Below are positions 16,769-24,703 of a DNA stretch of 64,000 nt, one piece after another. The stretch comes from JAJZGK01 sp035538795 (lineage in GTDB: Bacteria; Pseudomonadota; Alphaproteobacteria; Rhodospirillales; Magnetospirillaceae). Position 1 is the stretch's first letter. Every line of letters begins with the position of its first letter. Position numbers and translations under genes: made by a program. The notes under the pieces are model-generated. The model worked only from the letters and a program-made list of their open reading frames with translations. It ran no database searches and was not told the DNA's origin. The stretch is from positions 1 to 64,000 of the forward strand of contig DATLJS010000069.1 of NCBI GenBank assembly GCA_035538795.1, given 5' to 3'.

Positions 16769-17401
16769 CTATCCCCTGCGCGTAATGAAAGCGAAGTCTG
16801 TGGCGCCTGCTTTCGCGGACAATTCCCGCCAGCTCTCGTTGAAGTCGGGCAGGTTAGCATGCTCGAGCGCCGCGGCGGCCACCGCAGCGCAGTAAGCGAT
16901 CCCGACATGCACCGTCGACCCCAGGAAATTGAGGAATCGGGACAGGTCTGGCGGGTAAGCCAGGTCGGTATCGCTGTCAAAGATGCGGTGCCGTTCGCCA
17001 TCTACGAAGGTGTTGATCGCGGTCTCCAGCACCGCGTAGCCCAGAAACGCCTCGGCTGGCGCACCAGATTTGGTCAGAACGGCGTTGAGCTCGGGCCGCC
17101 ATTCGAGCGTCTTCTGGCTGAGCGCCGGGTTGACATGACCAACCGCGATGTTCCGGATGTACTTCGCAAATTCGAAGTTGCGCCGATGCGGCGTAATAAT
17201 ATCCGAAATGGCTGGATGGTCCTTATAGAGAGCGCGACAAATCAGCTCGAGATCAGTGACGTTCGCACAGGACACCAGAAGATGTTTAATCAAAATGAGC
17301 CGAACGCCGTGACCGGAGGGGCCAGCTTCGAGGGCGCCGTCGGCTGCCACGAGATCGCCGTGGGCAACACGCGCCGAAATGGCAATGTGAGCAAAATCCA
17401 T
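16769..17401 (-). CDS. HEPN-like protein
   Basis: In the 210-residue helical protein, residues 83-89 read RNIAVGH (in AKYIRNIAVGHVN), an R-N-x4-H arrangement at the end of a helix, as in HEPN ribonucleases. No other domain is recognised. It ends 2 bases before the DUF4365-TPR gene and starts 64 bases past the end of the CBASS-linked exonuclease gene, so it may be the sixth gene of that transcript or the first of a two-gene unit. HEPN proteins are commonly RNase toxins partnered by a nucleotidyltransferase or sensor. Here the partner could be the nuclease-TPR protein. Function is inferred. Confidence 0.6.
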   Translation of the reverse strand: MDFAHIAISARVAHGDLVAADGALEAGPSGHGVRLILIKHLLVSCANVTDLELICRALYKDHPAISDIITPHRRNFEFAKYIRNIAVGHVNPALSQKTLEWRPELNAVLTKSGAPAEAFLGYAVLETAINTFVDGERHRIFDSDTDLAYPPDLSRFLNFLGSTVHVGIAYCAAVAAAALEHANLPDFNESWRELSAKAGATDFAFITRRG

Positions 17402-17465
17402 GGAAGAAGTTTACACTAGATCGTTGCGGCAAAATCAATGCGAGAGGAATTCGACAAAATTAGAC

Positions 17466-18020
17466 TTAAGACGAGCTCATGAGGTCACGCCATATCAAAC
17501 GAAATATCTCCGCTTGATATTGAGCATCTCGCAAAGCTTCGTGTGTACCAGAAAGATCTGGCTTGAGATGCTCCGCGACCTTGCTAGAGCGCGTATTGTG
17601 CCAAGAACAGCGCGTCGCTCCCATGTACAGCGCCTTGATGTCCAAAGCTGTGAAGCCGAACGGGTTTTCACCCATGAAGCGATGGAAGTAGTAGTTCACG
17701 AAAGACCAATCGAACGGCGCATTGAAGCCGACGAAGACCAGCGTTTCACCGGAATCAGCCAATGTCGCCAGCCAGTCCGAGAAAGCCTTCATCGCTGCTG
17801 CGGGATCGAGCCCCCGCTGGCTGAGGTCTTTCATCGAAAGCCCAGTAACCTCCAACGCCTTCGCGTCGAACTTGTCGTTGATGGGTTTGACCTCCACGGT
17901 GAAGCCGTTGTCCGGATCAAACGCGGAGCAGGCACCGATCGACAGCAGGCTATACTCGCCGGGAATGGGGCCTGAAGTCTCGACATCGACCGAGACGAAA
18001 ATTTCGCGAGCGTTAGTCAT
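17466..18020 (-). CDS. DEDDh 3'-5' exonuclease (CBASS accessory)
   Basis: The 184-residue protein has Exo I FVSVDVETSG (D12, E14), Exo II VGFNAPFDWSFV with the Asp, and Exo III HEALRDAQYQA (H and D five apart), the DnaQ/DEDDh set. I take the ATG at 18020, which overlaps the upstream stop by four bases (ATGA), not the longer frame from 18125. It is the last gene of the five-gene CBASS operon. A DEDDh exonuclease is a known occasional CBASS companion (called Cap18, from memory). It might trim nucleic acid or the second messenger; that is inference. Confidence 0.85.
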   Translation of the reverse strand: MTNAREIFVSVDVETSGPIPGEYSLLSIGACSAFDPDNGFTVEVKPINDKFDAKALEVTGLSMKDLSQRGLDPAAAMKAFSDWLATLADSGETLVFVGFNAPFDWSFVNYYFHRFMGENPFGFTALDIKALYMGATRCSWHNTRSSKVAEHLKPDLSGTHEALRDAQYQAEIFRLIWRDLMSSS

Positions 18021-19183
18021 GAGATCAATGGCTCCGTGGGCACGAGCGTCGGGCGATTGCGGATCGCCTGCCAGTGTTCTTTGAACGCGCGCCGCCGCTC
18101 GTCGGCGCTGCCGCTCGCCTTCCAATGATGACCAGCGAATGTGGTTATATCGAACGGCAGGGAAGCCCCCTCCCGCGCCGTGACCATGGTGGGCAGGCCC
18201 CGACCGAGCGCATAGCCGAGCTCCAGAAAGCAGTTCGGCCGCGCGCCGGTGATATCGGCCAGCACGACACTACTGCGATGCAGTTTGGCGAAGATCTCCT
18301 GATCGATCCGCGCGTGGTCATAGGCCTGCCGGCCGTCGATGACGATCAGGCGATAACCGAGTTCGTCTTCGAGCACGGGCTTGGCGACGACATCGAAAAA
18401 GTCCTGGACGCTCGCATAATCCGCGTGGTCGGGATTAAGGAGGCGCACGGCAAAGGCCTTGGGCCGTTCTAGCGCTTCCAGTAGGTCGATCAGGGCCGCG
18501 ACGCGATCGGTGTTGCCCTGCCGTTTCGGAAAGCCGATGCGGTTGATCCAGTCATGCGCATCGCCATCATCGGCGATTTGGAACAGGCGGCGGGTCTGCG
18601 CGCTCGAAAGCCCAAAAGCATAAAGCCGGCGCGAACCCTTGCTTTCTGCGCAGAGGGGGAGGTTCAACGGGACGATCGGCTTGCCGGCGTCATGATAGAG
18701 GTTGGCCAGATAGAGAACCCCTTCATCGCCACCCAGGGTTATGAGAACGTCTCCGAAGCGGGCCTGAGCCTCCATTCGCTTGCTGTTCATATTCCAATGT
18801 GCGGCGCTCTCGATCTTGACCAACTGAGACGCGCGCAACTCGTCCCACAGGTCGAGATAGGTCTCCGGGATCTGCTCCTCGGTCTTGTGGTGCTGCACGG
18901 CGACCACAAACGGTCCTGGCGCAGTTTGCGGGCGAAGCGCGAGACTGTCCCGGAGGGTCTTCCAGACCAGCCAGTCGAAACAGACCGGCAGCCCGTCCAC
19001 CTTTCGCGGCGGTTCGGCGTCGACGGGTATGACGAAGTTCGCGCCGCGCTTCACCAGTTCTTTGACTAGCAGCGCGACCAATTCACGAGCCGCTTCGACG
19101 TCAGCGGTCGGGGCGATAGCAAGATCATTGATCACGCTGCCGGAGATATGGATGCGGCGTCCTAACAGGGGAGATCGGGCCAT
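18017..19183 (-). CDS. SLOG / nucleoside deoxyribosyltransferase-like protein, likely CBASS effector
   Basis: This is a 388-residue protein. The N-terminal half is a SLOG (LOG/Smf/DprA-like) Rossmann domain: RRIHISGSV, then VLITLGGDEGVLYLANLYHDAGKPIVPLN near 150-180. The C-terminal 130 residues resemble nucleoside 2-deoxyribosyltransferase/TIR-like folds: YRLIVIDG, then SSVVLADITGARPNCFLELGYALGRGLPTMV. SLOG domains bind nucleotide ligands, and deoxyribosyltransferase-like or TIR-like domains attack nucleotides or NAD. The gene overlaps trip13 by one base and the exonuclease by four. In the model type III CBASS this position holds NucC, which is absent here. I infer a cyclic-oligonucleotide-sensing effector that degrades nucleotides or NAD. 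Confidence 0.72.
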   Translation of the reverse strand: MARSPLLGRRIHISGSVINDLAIAPTADVEAARELVALLVKELVKRGANFVIPVDAEPPRKVDGLPVCFDWLVWKTLRDSLALRPQTAPGPFVVAVQHHKTEEQIPETYLDLWDELRASQLVKIESAAHWNMNSKRMEAQARFGDVLITLGGDEGVLYLANLYHDAGKPIVPLNLPLCAESKGSRRLYAFGLSSAQTRRLFQIADDGDAHDWINRIGFPKRQGNTDRVAALIDLLEALERPKAFAVRLLNPDHADYASVQDFFDVVAKPVLEDELGYRLIVIDGRQAYDHARIDQEIFAKLHRSSVVLADITGARPNCFLELGYALGRGLPTMVTAREGASLPFDITTFAGHHWKASGSADERRRAFKEHWQAIRNRPTLVPTEPLIS

Positions 19184-20079
19184 TACTTGTCCTCCATGAC
19201 TGGAGACGCATGAAGGGTGGACGCGATCGAGGTCAGATCAGTGAAGCTCAATGCGCGGTCGGGATAGGCCTTTGCGAGTGCGGCGGGATAGAGCCGGGTT
19301 CGGATATCGGAGTATGTCCAGGCCGGATGGAGATCCCGCGCGCCGGTCAGCCGCGTCAACTCGGCGAGTTGGGGTTGCGCAAGTCCAAGACCCGCAAGGT
19401 CCATCTGGAAAAGCTGCTGGCGCTCGGCATCGCTGGGACGGCTGAACGTCTCGGTGATGGCGGCGCGACGGCGCAGCGCCGGGTCGAGGGCCGACAGGCG
19501 GTTGGTGCAGAGGATGACGACGATCCGTCCACCATATTGCCTGAGATCGTCGATCCCCTGGATCAAGGTGTTTACGGCCACCTTGTCCTCATGGTGGCTG
19601 TGATCCTGCGCGCGCGACGCGGCCAGGCTGTCGCCTTCGTCGATGATCAGGATCGCGCGCCGGTTTTTGCCGGCCGACTGCGTGACCTTGCGGAACGCTT
19701 CGGCGATCAGGGTGCCCATTTCGCCGACCATGCCGTTGCCGCGCACACGGTTCGACAGCTTGAACAGCATCGAATCCGAACTGCGCGCCTCGGCGACCAG
19801 ACGATTGGCGATGCATTCGGCCATGGCCGTCTTGCCGGTTCCGACGTCGCCGTGGAAAATCACCAGCGGATACTGCTCGGCAACCAGATCGCACAGCGCG
19901 AGCTTGCCGCCATGATGTTTTCTGTTCCAGTCGCCGAGTGCGCCGACATTCAGCAAGAGCCGAAGCTGGTCGTGAACGCGGACATAGCGCTGATCGAAGC
20001 CGAGCAGGCCCTTTTCACGCTTGGCCAACGTATCGTTCGGAAGCGCGATTTCGCTGTCAAAAATGCTCGGCTGGCTCAT
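19183..20079 (-). CDS. TRIP13/Pch2-like AAA+ ATPase (Cap6)
   Basis: The 298-residue AAA+ protein has Walker A GDVGTGKT (77-84), Walker B ILIIDEGDSL (about 145-154), and CTNRLSALDPALRRRA as sensor 1 and arginine-finger region. The ATG at 20079 overlaps the HORMA stop by four bases and is preferred to the longer frame from 20286. In type III CBASS, TRIP13/Cap6 disassembles the HORMA-CD-NTase complex to keep signalling off. The gene order is the same here. Confidence 0.9.
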   Translation of the reverse strand: MSQPSIFDSEIALPNDTLAKREKGLLGFDQRYVRVHDQLRLLLNVGALGDWNRKHHGGKLALCDLVAEQYPLVIFHGDVGTGKTAMAECIANRLVAEARSSDSMLFKLSNRVRGNGMVGEMGTLIAEAFRKVTQSAGKNRRAILIIDEGDSLAASRAQDHSHHEDKVAVNTLIQGIDDLRQYGGRIVVILCTNRLSALDPALRRRAAITETFSRPSDAERQQLFQMDLAGLGLAQPQLAELTRLTGARDLHPAWTYSDIRTRLYPAALAKAYPDRALSFTDLTSIASTLHASPVMEDK

Positions 20080-20570
20080 GCGGCCCAATCCCTTCTCTGC
20101 ATCCCGTAGGTGCTGCTGACATAATTGCGGCCACCAGACGAGCTGAGGCTGGAGTGGCTGGTGTCCGCATGGGAGGTGGTCCAGCCGATCTTGAGCTTGC
20201 TCCGCGTCGCCTCGCGGGCCGCGCTCGTGTAGGCGTCGGTGTAGCTGATCACGATCCGCAGTTCGGCGCCGGTGACACGCGGCCACAGAACACCGCCGGG
20301 ACGGCTGGTGCTCAGCGTTCCCGCGTCGGTATCAACATCGAAGCGAACGGCCTTGAGCTCGACGCCATATTGCAGCAGGGTCACGTCCACCCACGCGAGG
20401 TAGCCCGCCTTGGCCAGCACCTCGACATCATGGGCGTAATCGGCGGCCTTCTGAGGCGTCCATCCGCCGGTGCTGTCGGCGATCATGGCCAAATCTGCCT
20501 TCACGCGCCGAACGACGTTTTCGATATCGGTTGTCGTGTAGGTAGCCGAAGCCGTTCTCGTCTGGCTCAT
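20076..20570 (-). CDS. Bacterial HORMA-domain protein (Cap7)
   Basis: The 164-residue protein begins MSQTRTASATYTTTDIENVVRRVKADL, then AADYAHDVEVLAKAGYLAWVDVTL. It matches the bacterial HORMA family: an N-terminal helix, a helix pair, a beta sheet with VELKAVRFDV, and a C-terminal safety-belt region. It starts 1 base after the cdnC stop and overlaps trip13 by 4. In type III CBASS, HORMA binds a phage peptide, closes, and activates the CD-NTase. The C-terminal tail (SSTYGMQRRDWAA) could include the closure motif; that is a guess. Confidence 0.86.
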   Translation of the reverse strand: MSQTRTASATYTTTDIENVVRRVKADLAMIADSTGGWTPQKAADYAHDVEVLAKAGYLAWVDVTLLQYGVELKAVRFDVDTDAGTLSTSRPGGVLWPRVTGAELRIVISYTDAYTSAAREATRSKLKIGWTTSHADTSHSSLSSSGGRNYVSSTYGMQRRDWAA

Positions 20571-20571
20571 G

Positions 20572-21516
20572 TCAGTCCTCCACCTTGAAACCCGGCCCGA
20601 AGACCTCTTTCCAGACAGCATCGTCATCCTCGACCGATGCGAAGTTCACCGTCTCCCATGCCTCCTGTGCCGCCGTGACGATCTCCTGCCGCTCAGCCTC
20701 GGAAATCCGGCTGGTAACGTTGTTGAAGCTGTAAACCGGATCGAGGATCACGACCGGGTCGGAGAACGAGCCGAGAGGAAGCGTGTTCTCGGGGAAGCTG
20801 ATCTGATCTTTGAGCCCGGATTGAGCGATGTAGAGTAGGAAGTTGCGGAAACGCTGTTCGATGCTGCCTTCCTTGCCCTGGGTGGCGAGTACATGCGCCA
20901 TGATCAGCTCGATGGCGAAGGACTTGAGCGGCTTGATCTCTGCGTAGTTGCGCCATTTCTTTGCCATCCGGACCAGCGTGCGGAAATCGCCGTCCTGGTT
21001 CTTGCGGTCGCGCACGAACTGGATTTGGCACGGCGCGCAGGTCTGGATTTTCGAGCCGTCGTGGATATCGAACTGCCAGCCATAGCCCGGACGGCTCTCG
21101 TCCTCGATCACCGGCACGATGTCGACGCTCAATCCCGTACCCACGAACGTCACGGTTGCCGCCTTGCGCTGAATCTCGAAATCCTCGACCGACTTGGTCG
21201 GGTAGATCTTGATGAGCAACTCGTAGATCGTGGCACTCAGGCTATCGAGAGTTTCCTTGGTCGCGTCGCGACCGGAAATGTAAAACACCACATCGACGTC
21301 GACGGGGTCATACGTCGTCTTGCGCAGGATCGTGAACTTGGCGAACGAGCCGGCCTTCACGACCTTGGTGATCTTGATCTCTGTCTTGCCCTTTACGCTC
21401 TTTCGCAGTTCCTCGATCAGCCGATCGACTTGTGCGTGATATTCCTTGCGCTTGTCCGCCGGAAGGCGGAGCACATTGCTGTCGTAGTAGCGAAGCTCGG
21501 TATTGGTGAGAGCCAT
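20572..21516 (-). CDS. cdnC: CD-NTase, clade C (CBASS cyclic oligonucleotide synthase)
   Basis: The 314-residue nucleotidyltransferase has the GS motif AGSFAKF (G56, S57), the first carboxylates DVDVV (D73, D75) and the third in LSVDIVPV (D132). The C-terminal region with DPVYSFNNV and WKEVFGPGF closely resembles E. coli MS115-1 CdnC, which makes cyclic tri-AMP. It is the first gene of a tight operon with HORMA and TRIP13, i.e. type III CBASS. The product of this enzyme is not provable from sequence. It is transcribed away from an XRE-ImmA/IrrE regulator across a 209-base intergenic region that holds a 15-base repeated site. Confidence 0.9.
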   Translation of the reverse strand: MALTNTELRYYDSNVLRLPADKRKEYHAQVDRLIEELRKSVKGKTEIKITKVVKAGSFAKFTILRKTTYDPVDVDVVFYISGRDATKETLDSLSATIYELLIKIYPTKSVEDFEIQRKAATVTFVGTGLSVDIVPVIEDESRPGYGWQFDIHDGSKIQTCAPCQIQFVRDRKNQDGDFRTLVRMAKKWRNYAEIKPLKSFAIELIMAHVLATQGKEGSIEQRFRNFLLYIAQSGLKDQISFPENTLPLGSFSDPVVILDPVYSFNNVTSRISEAERQEIVTAAQEAWETVNFASVEDDDAVWKEVFGPGFKVED

Positions 21517-21588
21517 GATGGTTCCTGTGGGCCTGCTGCTGATGCTGATCGAAGCGATCGGGAACAGGCCGCCCCCCGTATCGGCGCA

Positions 21589-21677
21589 TTCGGTTTACAA
21601 AATCGTCGGTTGTCCGACCATAAGCGTTAGTATGGGTACGAATTAACCTTTTTTCAAGAGGTTTCGGTTTACAAAAT
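21589..21677. promoter_or_regulatory. 15-base direct repeat between divergent CBASS and regulator genes
   Basis: TTCGGTTTACAAAAT occurs exactly at 21589-21603 and 21663-21677. The second also has an inverted half (AAACCGAA at 21700-21707). One copy lies toward each divergent start, as expected for an operator bound by the XRE-domain regulator. Confidence 0.65.
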
Positions 21678-21725
21678 TCACTCTATATCGTAGAAATGGA
21701 AACCGAACGCCGTAAGGAGGCCACC

Positions 21726-22790
21726 ATGATCGGAAACAAGCTAAAGGTCGCGCGATCCGCGTCGGGCCTCTCTCTGCGTGCGCTTGCCGATGCGATGGAT
21801 GGGCTTGTGTCCGCACAGGCGATAGGCAAGTACGAGCGCAATGAGGACATGCCGAGTTCTCGGGTTCTGATCGCTCTCGCCAAGGCGCTCCACGTCTCGG
21901 AGGAATATCTCTTGAGTGAGGACGAGCTTTCGCTTGAGGGCGTGGATTTTCGCAAAAAGGTCGGGACTTCCTCTAAGGAAGAGGCTGCTCTAGAAGCGCG
22001 CGCCATCCATATGCTGGAGCGTTACCTCGCAGTAGAAGACATGCTTCATATGCGAAGCGTTGAATGGGAGCAGCCGCGCAGCGCTCCGCACCCGGTTGCG
22101 GAGATACGCGATGCGGAAGACGCCGCCCGGTCGGTTCGCGAGGATTGGGGCCTTGGCAATGATCCGATTCCACAGCTTGCCGAGCTTCTGGAAGAGCGCG
22201 GTATCAAGGTGCTTTCGCTCGATCTCGACAATGTCGATGGACTTGCCGCCAAGGTGCGCCGCAAGGAGCGGGACGCTGCGCGCGTGATCGTGGTCAAGCG
22301 GAGCACTTGGTCCGAACGTAAAAGGTTCAATCTGGCGCACGAGCTTGGTCACATGGTTATCGCCCCATCGGATGGAGTCGACGAGGAGAAGGCGGCGCAT
22401 CGGTTCGCTGGCGCCTTCCTGATGCCAGCCGATGTTCTCCGGGCGGAAGTCGGCGCCCACCGTTCATCGATCAGTATCGGCGAACTGGTCGCTCTGAAAA
22501 AACGGTTCGGTGTGAGTATCCAGGCGCTCGCTTATCGCTGTAAGGATCTCGGTATCATTAGCCAACCTGCCTGTGCGCGGCTGTTCAAAGTCTTCGCCGA
22601 GCGAGGTTGGCGGGCAGCTCCGTACGAGGAACCTGAAAGCCTAGCTCCTGAAGTTGAGGAGCCGCGTCGTTTTGAGCGTCTATGCTTCCGCGCTCTTGCT
22701 GAGGGCGTCATAGGAGAATCGCGCGCGGCAGAGCTTCTCGGGATTTCCGTGCGCGAACTCGACAAGCGGCTTGATCAGGTGGCGGTTTGA
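21726..22790 (+). CDS. Single-chain XRE-ImmA/IrrE regulator (CapH-CapP-like)
   Basis: This is a 354-residue protein. The XRE helix-turn-helix covers about 3-65 (KVARSASGLSLRALADAMDG, QAIGKYERNED). A COG2856 zinc metallopeptidase is centred on FNLAHELGHMV (H205-E206-x-x-H209). A C-terminal HTH-like tail ends SAAELLGISVRELDK-like. The ATG at 21726 has AGGAGG 5 bases upstream, so the ATG 30 bases earlier is not used. Many CBASS operons are controlled by separate CapH repressor and CapP protease genes that respond to DNA damage. Here both domains are in one polypeptide, divergent from cdnC. A PIN gene follows after 3 bases, so an XRE-peptidase/PIN toxin-antitoxin-like unit is an alternative. Confidence 0.82.
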   Translation: MIGNKLKVARSASGLSLRALADAMDGLVSAQAIGKYERNEDMPSSRVLIALAKALHVSEEYLLSEDELSLEGVDFRKKVGTSSKEEAALEARAIHMLERYLAVEDMLHMRSVEWEQPRSAPHPVAEIRDAEDAARSVREDWGLGNDPIPQLAELLEERGIKVLSLDLDNVDGLAAKVRRKERDAARVIVVKRSTWSERKRFNLAHELGHMVIAPSDGVDEEKAAHRFAGAFLMPADVLRAEVGAHRSSISIGELVALKKRFGVSIQALAYRCKDLGIISQPACARLFKVFAERGWRAAPYEEPESLAPEVEEPRRFERLCFRALAEGVIGESRAAELLGISVRELDKRLDQVAV

Positions 22791-22793
22791 CCC

Positions 22794-23285
22794 GTGCCAG
22801 TACTCGTTTCCGACACATCGGTCCTGATTGATCTGGAAAGGGCCAACCTGCTTGAGGAGATGTTCCTTCTGCCGTTCGAGTTTGCCGTGCCCGATCTGCT
22901 CTACGGCAGGGAGCTGGCCGGCGAACTCGGCGACAGGCTGATGCAGCTTGGATTACGAATAGAAGAACTAACGCCTGTCGAGTTGCGACGCGCGACTGCC
23001 GTCAATCGTCAGCATAGCCGACTCTCGGTTCCAGATACCTTCGCGTTCGCCATCGCCGAGGCTCGGGGTTGGGGGCTGCTAACCGGAGACGGCACACTAC
23101 GCGAACTGGCAATCGCCGAACGGATCGATATGCACGGCGTTCTCTGGCTCTTTGATCAGTTGGCAGATGGCAATCATGTGGCCTTTGATCGCTTGCATGG
23201 GGGGCTGAGCAGCCTATTTGCCCATCCTCGATGTAGATTGCCCGCGAACGAGGTACGGCGCCGATTGGCGCGCTTTACTCAATGA
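22794..23285 (+). CDS. PIN-domain-like protein
   Basis: The 163-residue protein begins with a GTG 3 bases after the regulator stop. It has the PIN start VSDTSVLIDLER, a central LSVPDTFAFAIAEARG with conserved Asp, and WGLLTGDGTLRELA, placing the acidic residues as in PIN RNases. PIN proteins paired with XRE-ImmA/IrrE regulators occur widely on mobile elements. RNase activity is predicted from the family, not shown. Confidence 0.75.
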   Translation: MPVLVSDTSVLIDLERANLLEEMFLLPFEFAVPDLLYGRELAGELGDRLMQLGLRIEELTPVELRRATAVNRQHSRLSVPDTFAFAIAEARGWGLLTGDGTLRELAIAERIDMHGVLWLFDQLADGNHVAFDRLHGGLSSLFAHPRCRLPANEVRRRLARFTQ

Positions 23286-23403
23286 CCGACTGCGGAATTG
23301 GCATGTCTCTATCCCGACCTTGCGGCGGTGGAGCCCGCGAATTCACAATTCTCCGTAATGTACCAACTATCTCAATAACTTGCGCTAGAAGTCACTATTC
23401 AAT

Positions 23404-23565
23404 TGATAGGGCTATAGAGTAGGTATCGTGCCCATCGGTATCTCGCATGGCCCGCCACCCCCGCCGATTTCCCTCTATGACCCGATATTGCCGCCGATCA
23501 CTGCACGCCACCAGTCGGCATGCAAACCCGCCGATTCTACGCTACAGCCCAATAAATCTTGAATA
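23404..23565 (+). repeat. Long inverted repeat, copy A
   Basis: About 160 bases match the reverse complement of 33745-33905. The core 23461-23499 is identical over 39 bases and contains two of three CCGCCGAT units. The outer end is AGGGCTATAG (23408-23417). It ends one base before the stop of the phosphotransferase gene. The 118 bases before it (23286-23403) hold nothing I recognise. Confidence 0.8.
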
Positions 23566-24135
23566 TCAGGCGTCAGATTCCGACCTCATTTCACACGTTG
23601 AAGATGGGATATTGAAACGCTGTCGTTCGCGAAATGCCGGTCGGCATCTCCATCCGTCCAAAATATTGGCTAGTACTGTCTCCAGTGGCAATGTGGTGTC
23701 CACCTCGAGGTCATATCTGCAATAGTGATGTGTCTTAAGGTGATAGCGTGCTTCGCCGATTTGACGGTTGCCTCGCTCTTTCTCGCGCCTTTCTATTTCG
23801 GCCAATGGCGCATGAACACCTACCCAGAAAACATCATAGGGGGCGAGGATAGCTTGCAACTGGGTCCACCAGGCGGCTTCCTCGACAATGTGCTCCACAA
23901 TCAGGTTGTTGCCTGCTTCTGCGAACGCAGCAATCGACCGGTGGAAGCCATCAAAGAATCTCGCACGCTCGTCAGAATGCGCAAAATGCTTGTTGGCTCT
24001 GAACCCGGCATCAGCGAGTTGATCCGAAGCGTAATAGCAGAACGGCTCTGTGATCGATGCGCGCAAGGCTTTTGCCAGAGTGGACTTTCCAGCGCTGGAA
24101 GTGCCGTTCAAAATGATAATGCTACTAGATGGCAT
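23566..24135 (-). CDS. Chloramphenicol phosphotransferase-like P-loop kinase
   Basis: The 189-residue protein begins MPSSSIIILNGTSSAGKSTLAKAL, a Walker A typical of the CPT-like family. It continues with DGFHRSIAAFAEAGNNLIVEHIV and WVGVHAPLAEIERREKERGNR, a lid region with arginines. The family includes antibiotic-modifying kinases, but many members have unknown small-molecule substrates. I chose the ATG at 24135, right before the P-loop strand. The last about 15 residues lie next to inverted repeat A, and the C-terminus (FNIPSSTCEMRSESDA) looks unlike the family, so it may have been altered by the junction. It is followed upstream by a 110-base gap to the EVE gene. Confidence 0.78.
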   Translation of the reverse strand: MPSSSIIILNGTSSAGKSTLAKALRASITEPFCYYASDQLADAGFRANKHFAHSDERARFFDGFHRSIAAFAEAGNNLIVEHIVEEAAWWTQLQAILAPYDVFWVGVHAPLAEIERREKERGNRQIGEARYHLKTHHYCRYDLEVDTTLPLETVLANILDGWRCRPAFRERQRFNIPSSTCEMRSESDA

Positions 24136-24245
24136 GGGTGTCCTTCTATTTTGGCGCCATTCTCGTCCAAAACCAGTCGGTCCGCAAACCATCCTATTGC
24201 AGCCGCTCGCTCATGCCTCAATTTAGGAGAGCTATATGGGCGAAG

Positions 24246-24692
24246 TCAGGCTCGGCAAGCCTCAAATTGCGCGAGAACACCCATCGCCTCCGCGATGCGG
24301 CGCATATCCTCTTCGTGAAGCACCCGCTTCGGGCCGCGCATCACGATGCCCCAATTGGCACCATGATCGCGCGTCAGCCGCAGTTCATCCAGAAGCGGTC
24401 TGATCGGGGTTGTCTGGGCGTCCGTCAGATAGTCCACATCGACGCGATACGGATTGAAATCCATCGCCTGTTCGAAGCGGTACGGCGCGTCTGAGGTGAC
24501 ACGACCGATTGTCGTGAACGCCTGCACGATCTCGCCTTCACCCATGCCTTCACGCGGAGAGTAGTAGACGATCCAGTCGCCCTTCTTGAGAGACTTCACC
24601 GCGATGTGCTTGCCATGCCCAAGCTGGGCAAAGCCGCCGTCACGGCCTCCGCGCGCGTGCTGCGCCGATGCGACACCCATCCAGAACGTCAT
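24246..24692 (-). CDS. EVE-domain protein
   Basis: The 148-residue protein begins MTFWMGVASAQHARGGRDGGFAQLGHGK, then LKKGDWIVYYSPRE and QAFTTIGRV, the EVE (PUA-like) fold that binds modified bases in DNA or RNA. The last third (LLDELRLTRDHGANWGIVMRG) is the usual C-terminal extension. It lies 11 bases after the NmrA-like gene in the same direction, as third gene of a VOC-NmrA-EVE operon under the divergent MarR. What it binds is unknown. Confidence 0.85.
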   Translation of the reverse strand: MTFWMGVASAQHARGGRDGGFAQLGHGKHIAVKSLKKGDWIVYYSPREGMGEGEIVQAFTTIGRVTSDAPYRFEQAMDFNPYRVDVDYLTDAQTTPIRPLLDELRLTRDHGANWGIVMRGPKRVLHEEDMRRIAEAMGVLAQFEACRA

Positions 24693-24703
24693 GTTCCACC
24701 CCC

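Noticed and set aside
20079..20286. Longer N-terminal extension of the TRIP13-like protein
   Set aside because: The extra residues are read from inside the HORMA gene; the ATG overlapping the HORMA stop gives a family-like start.
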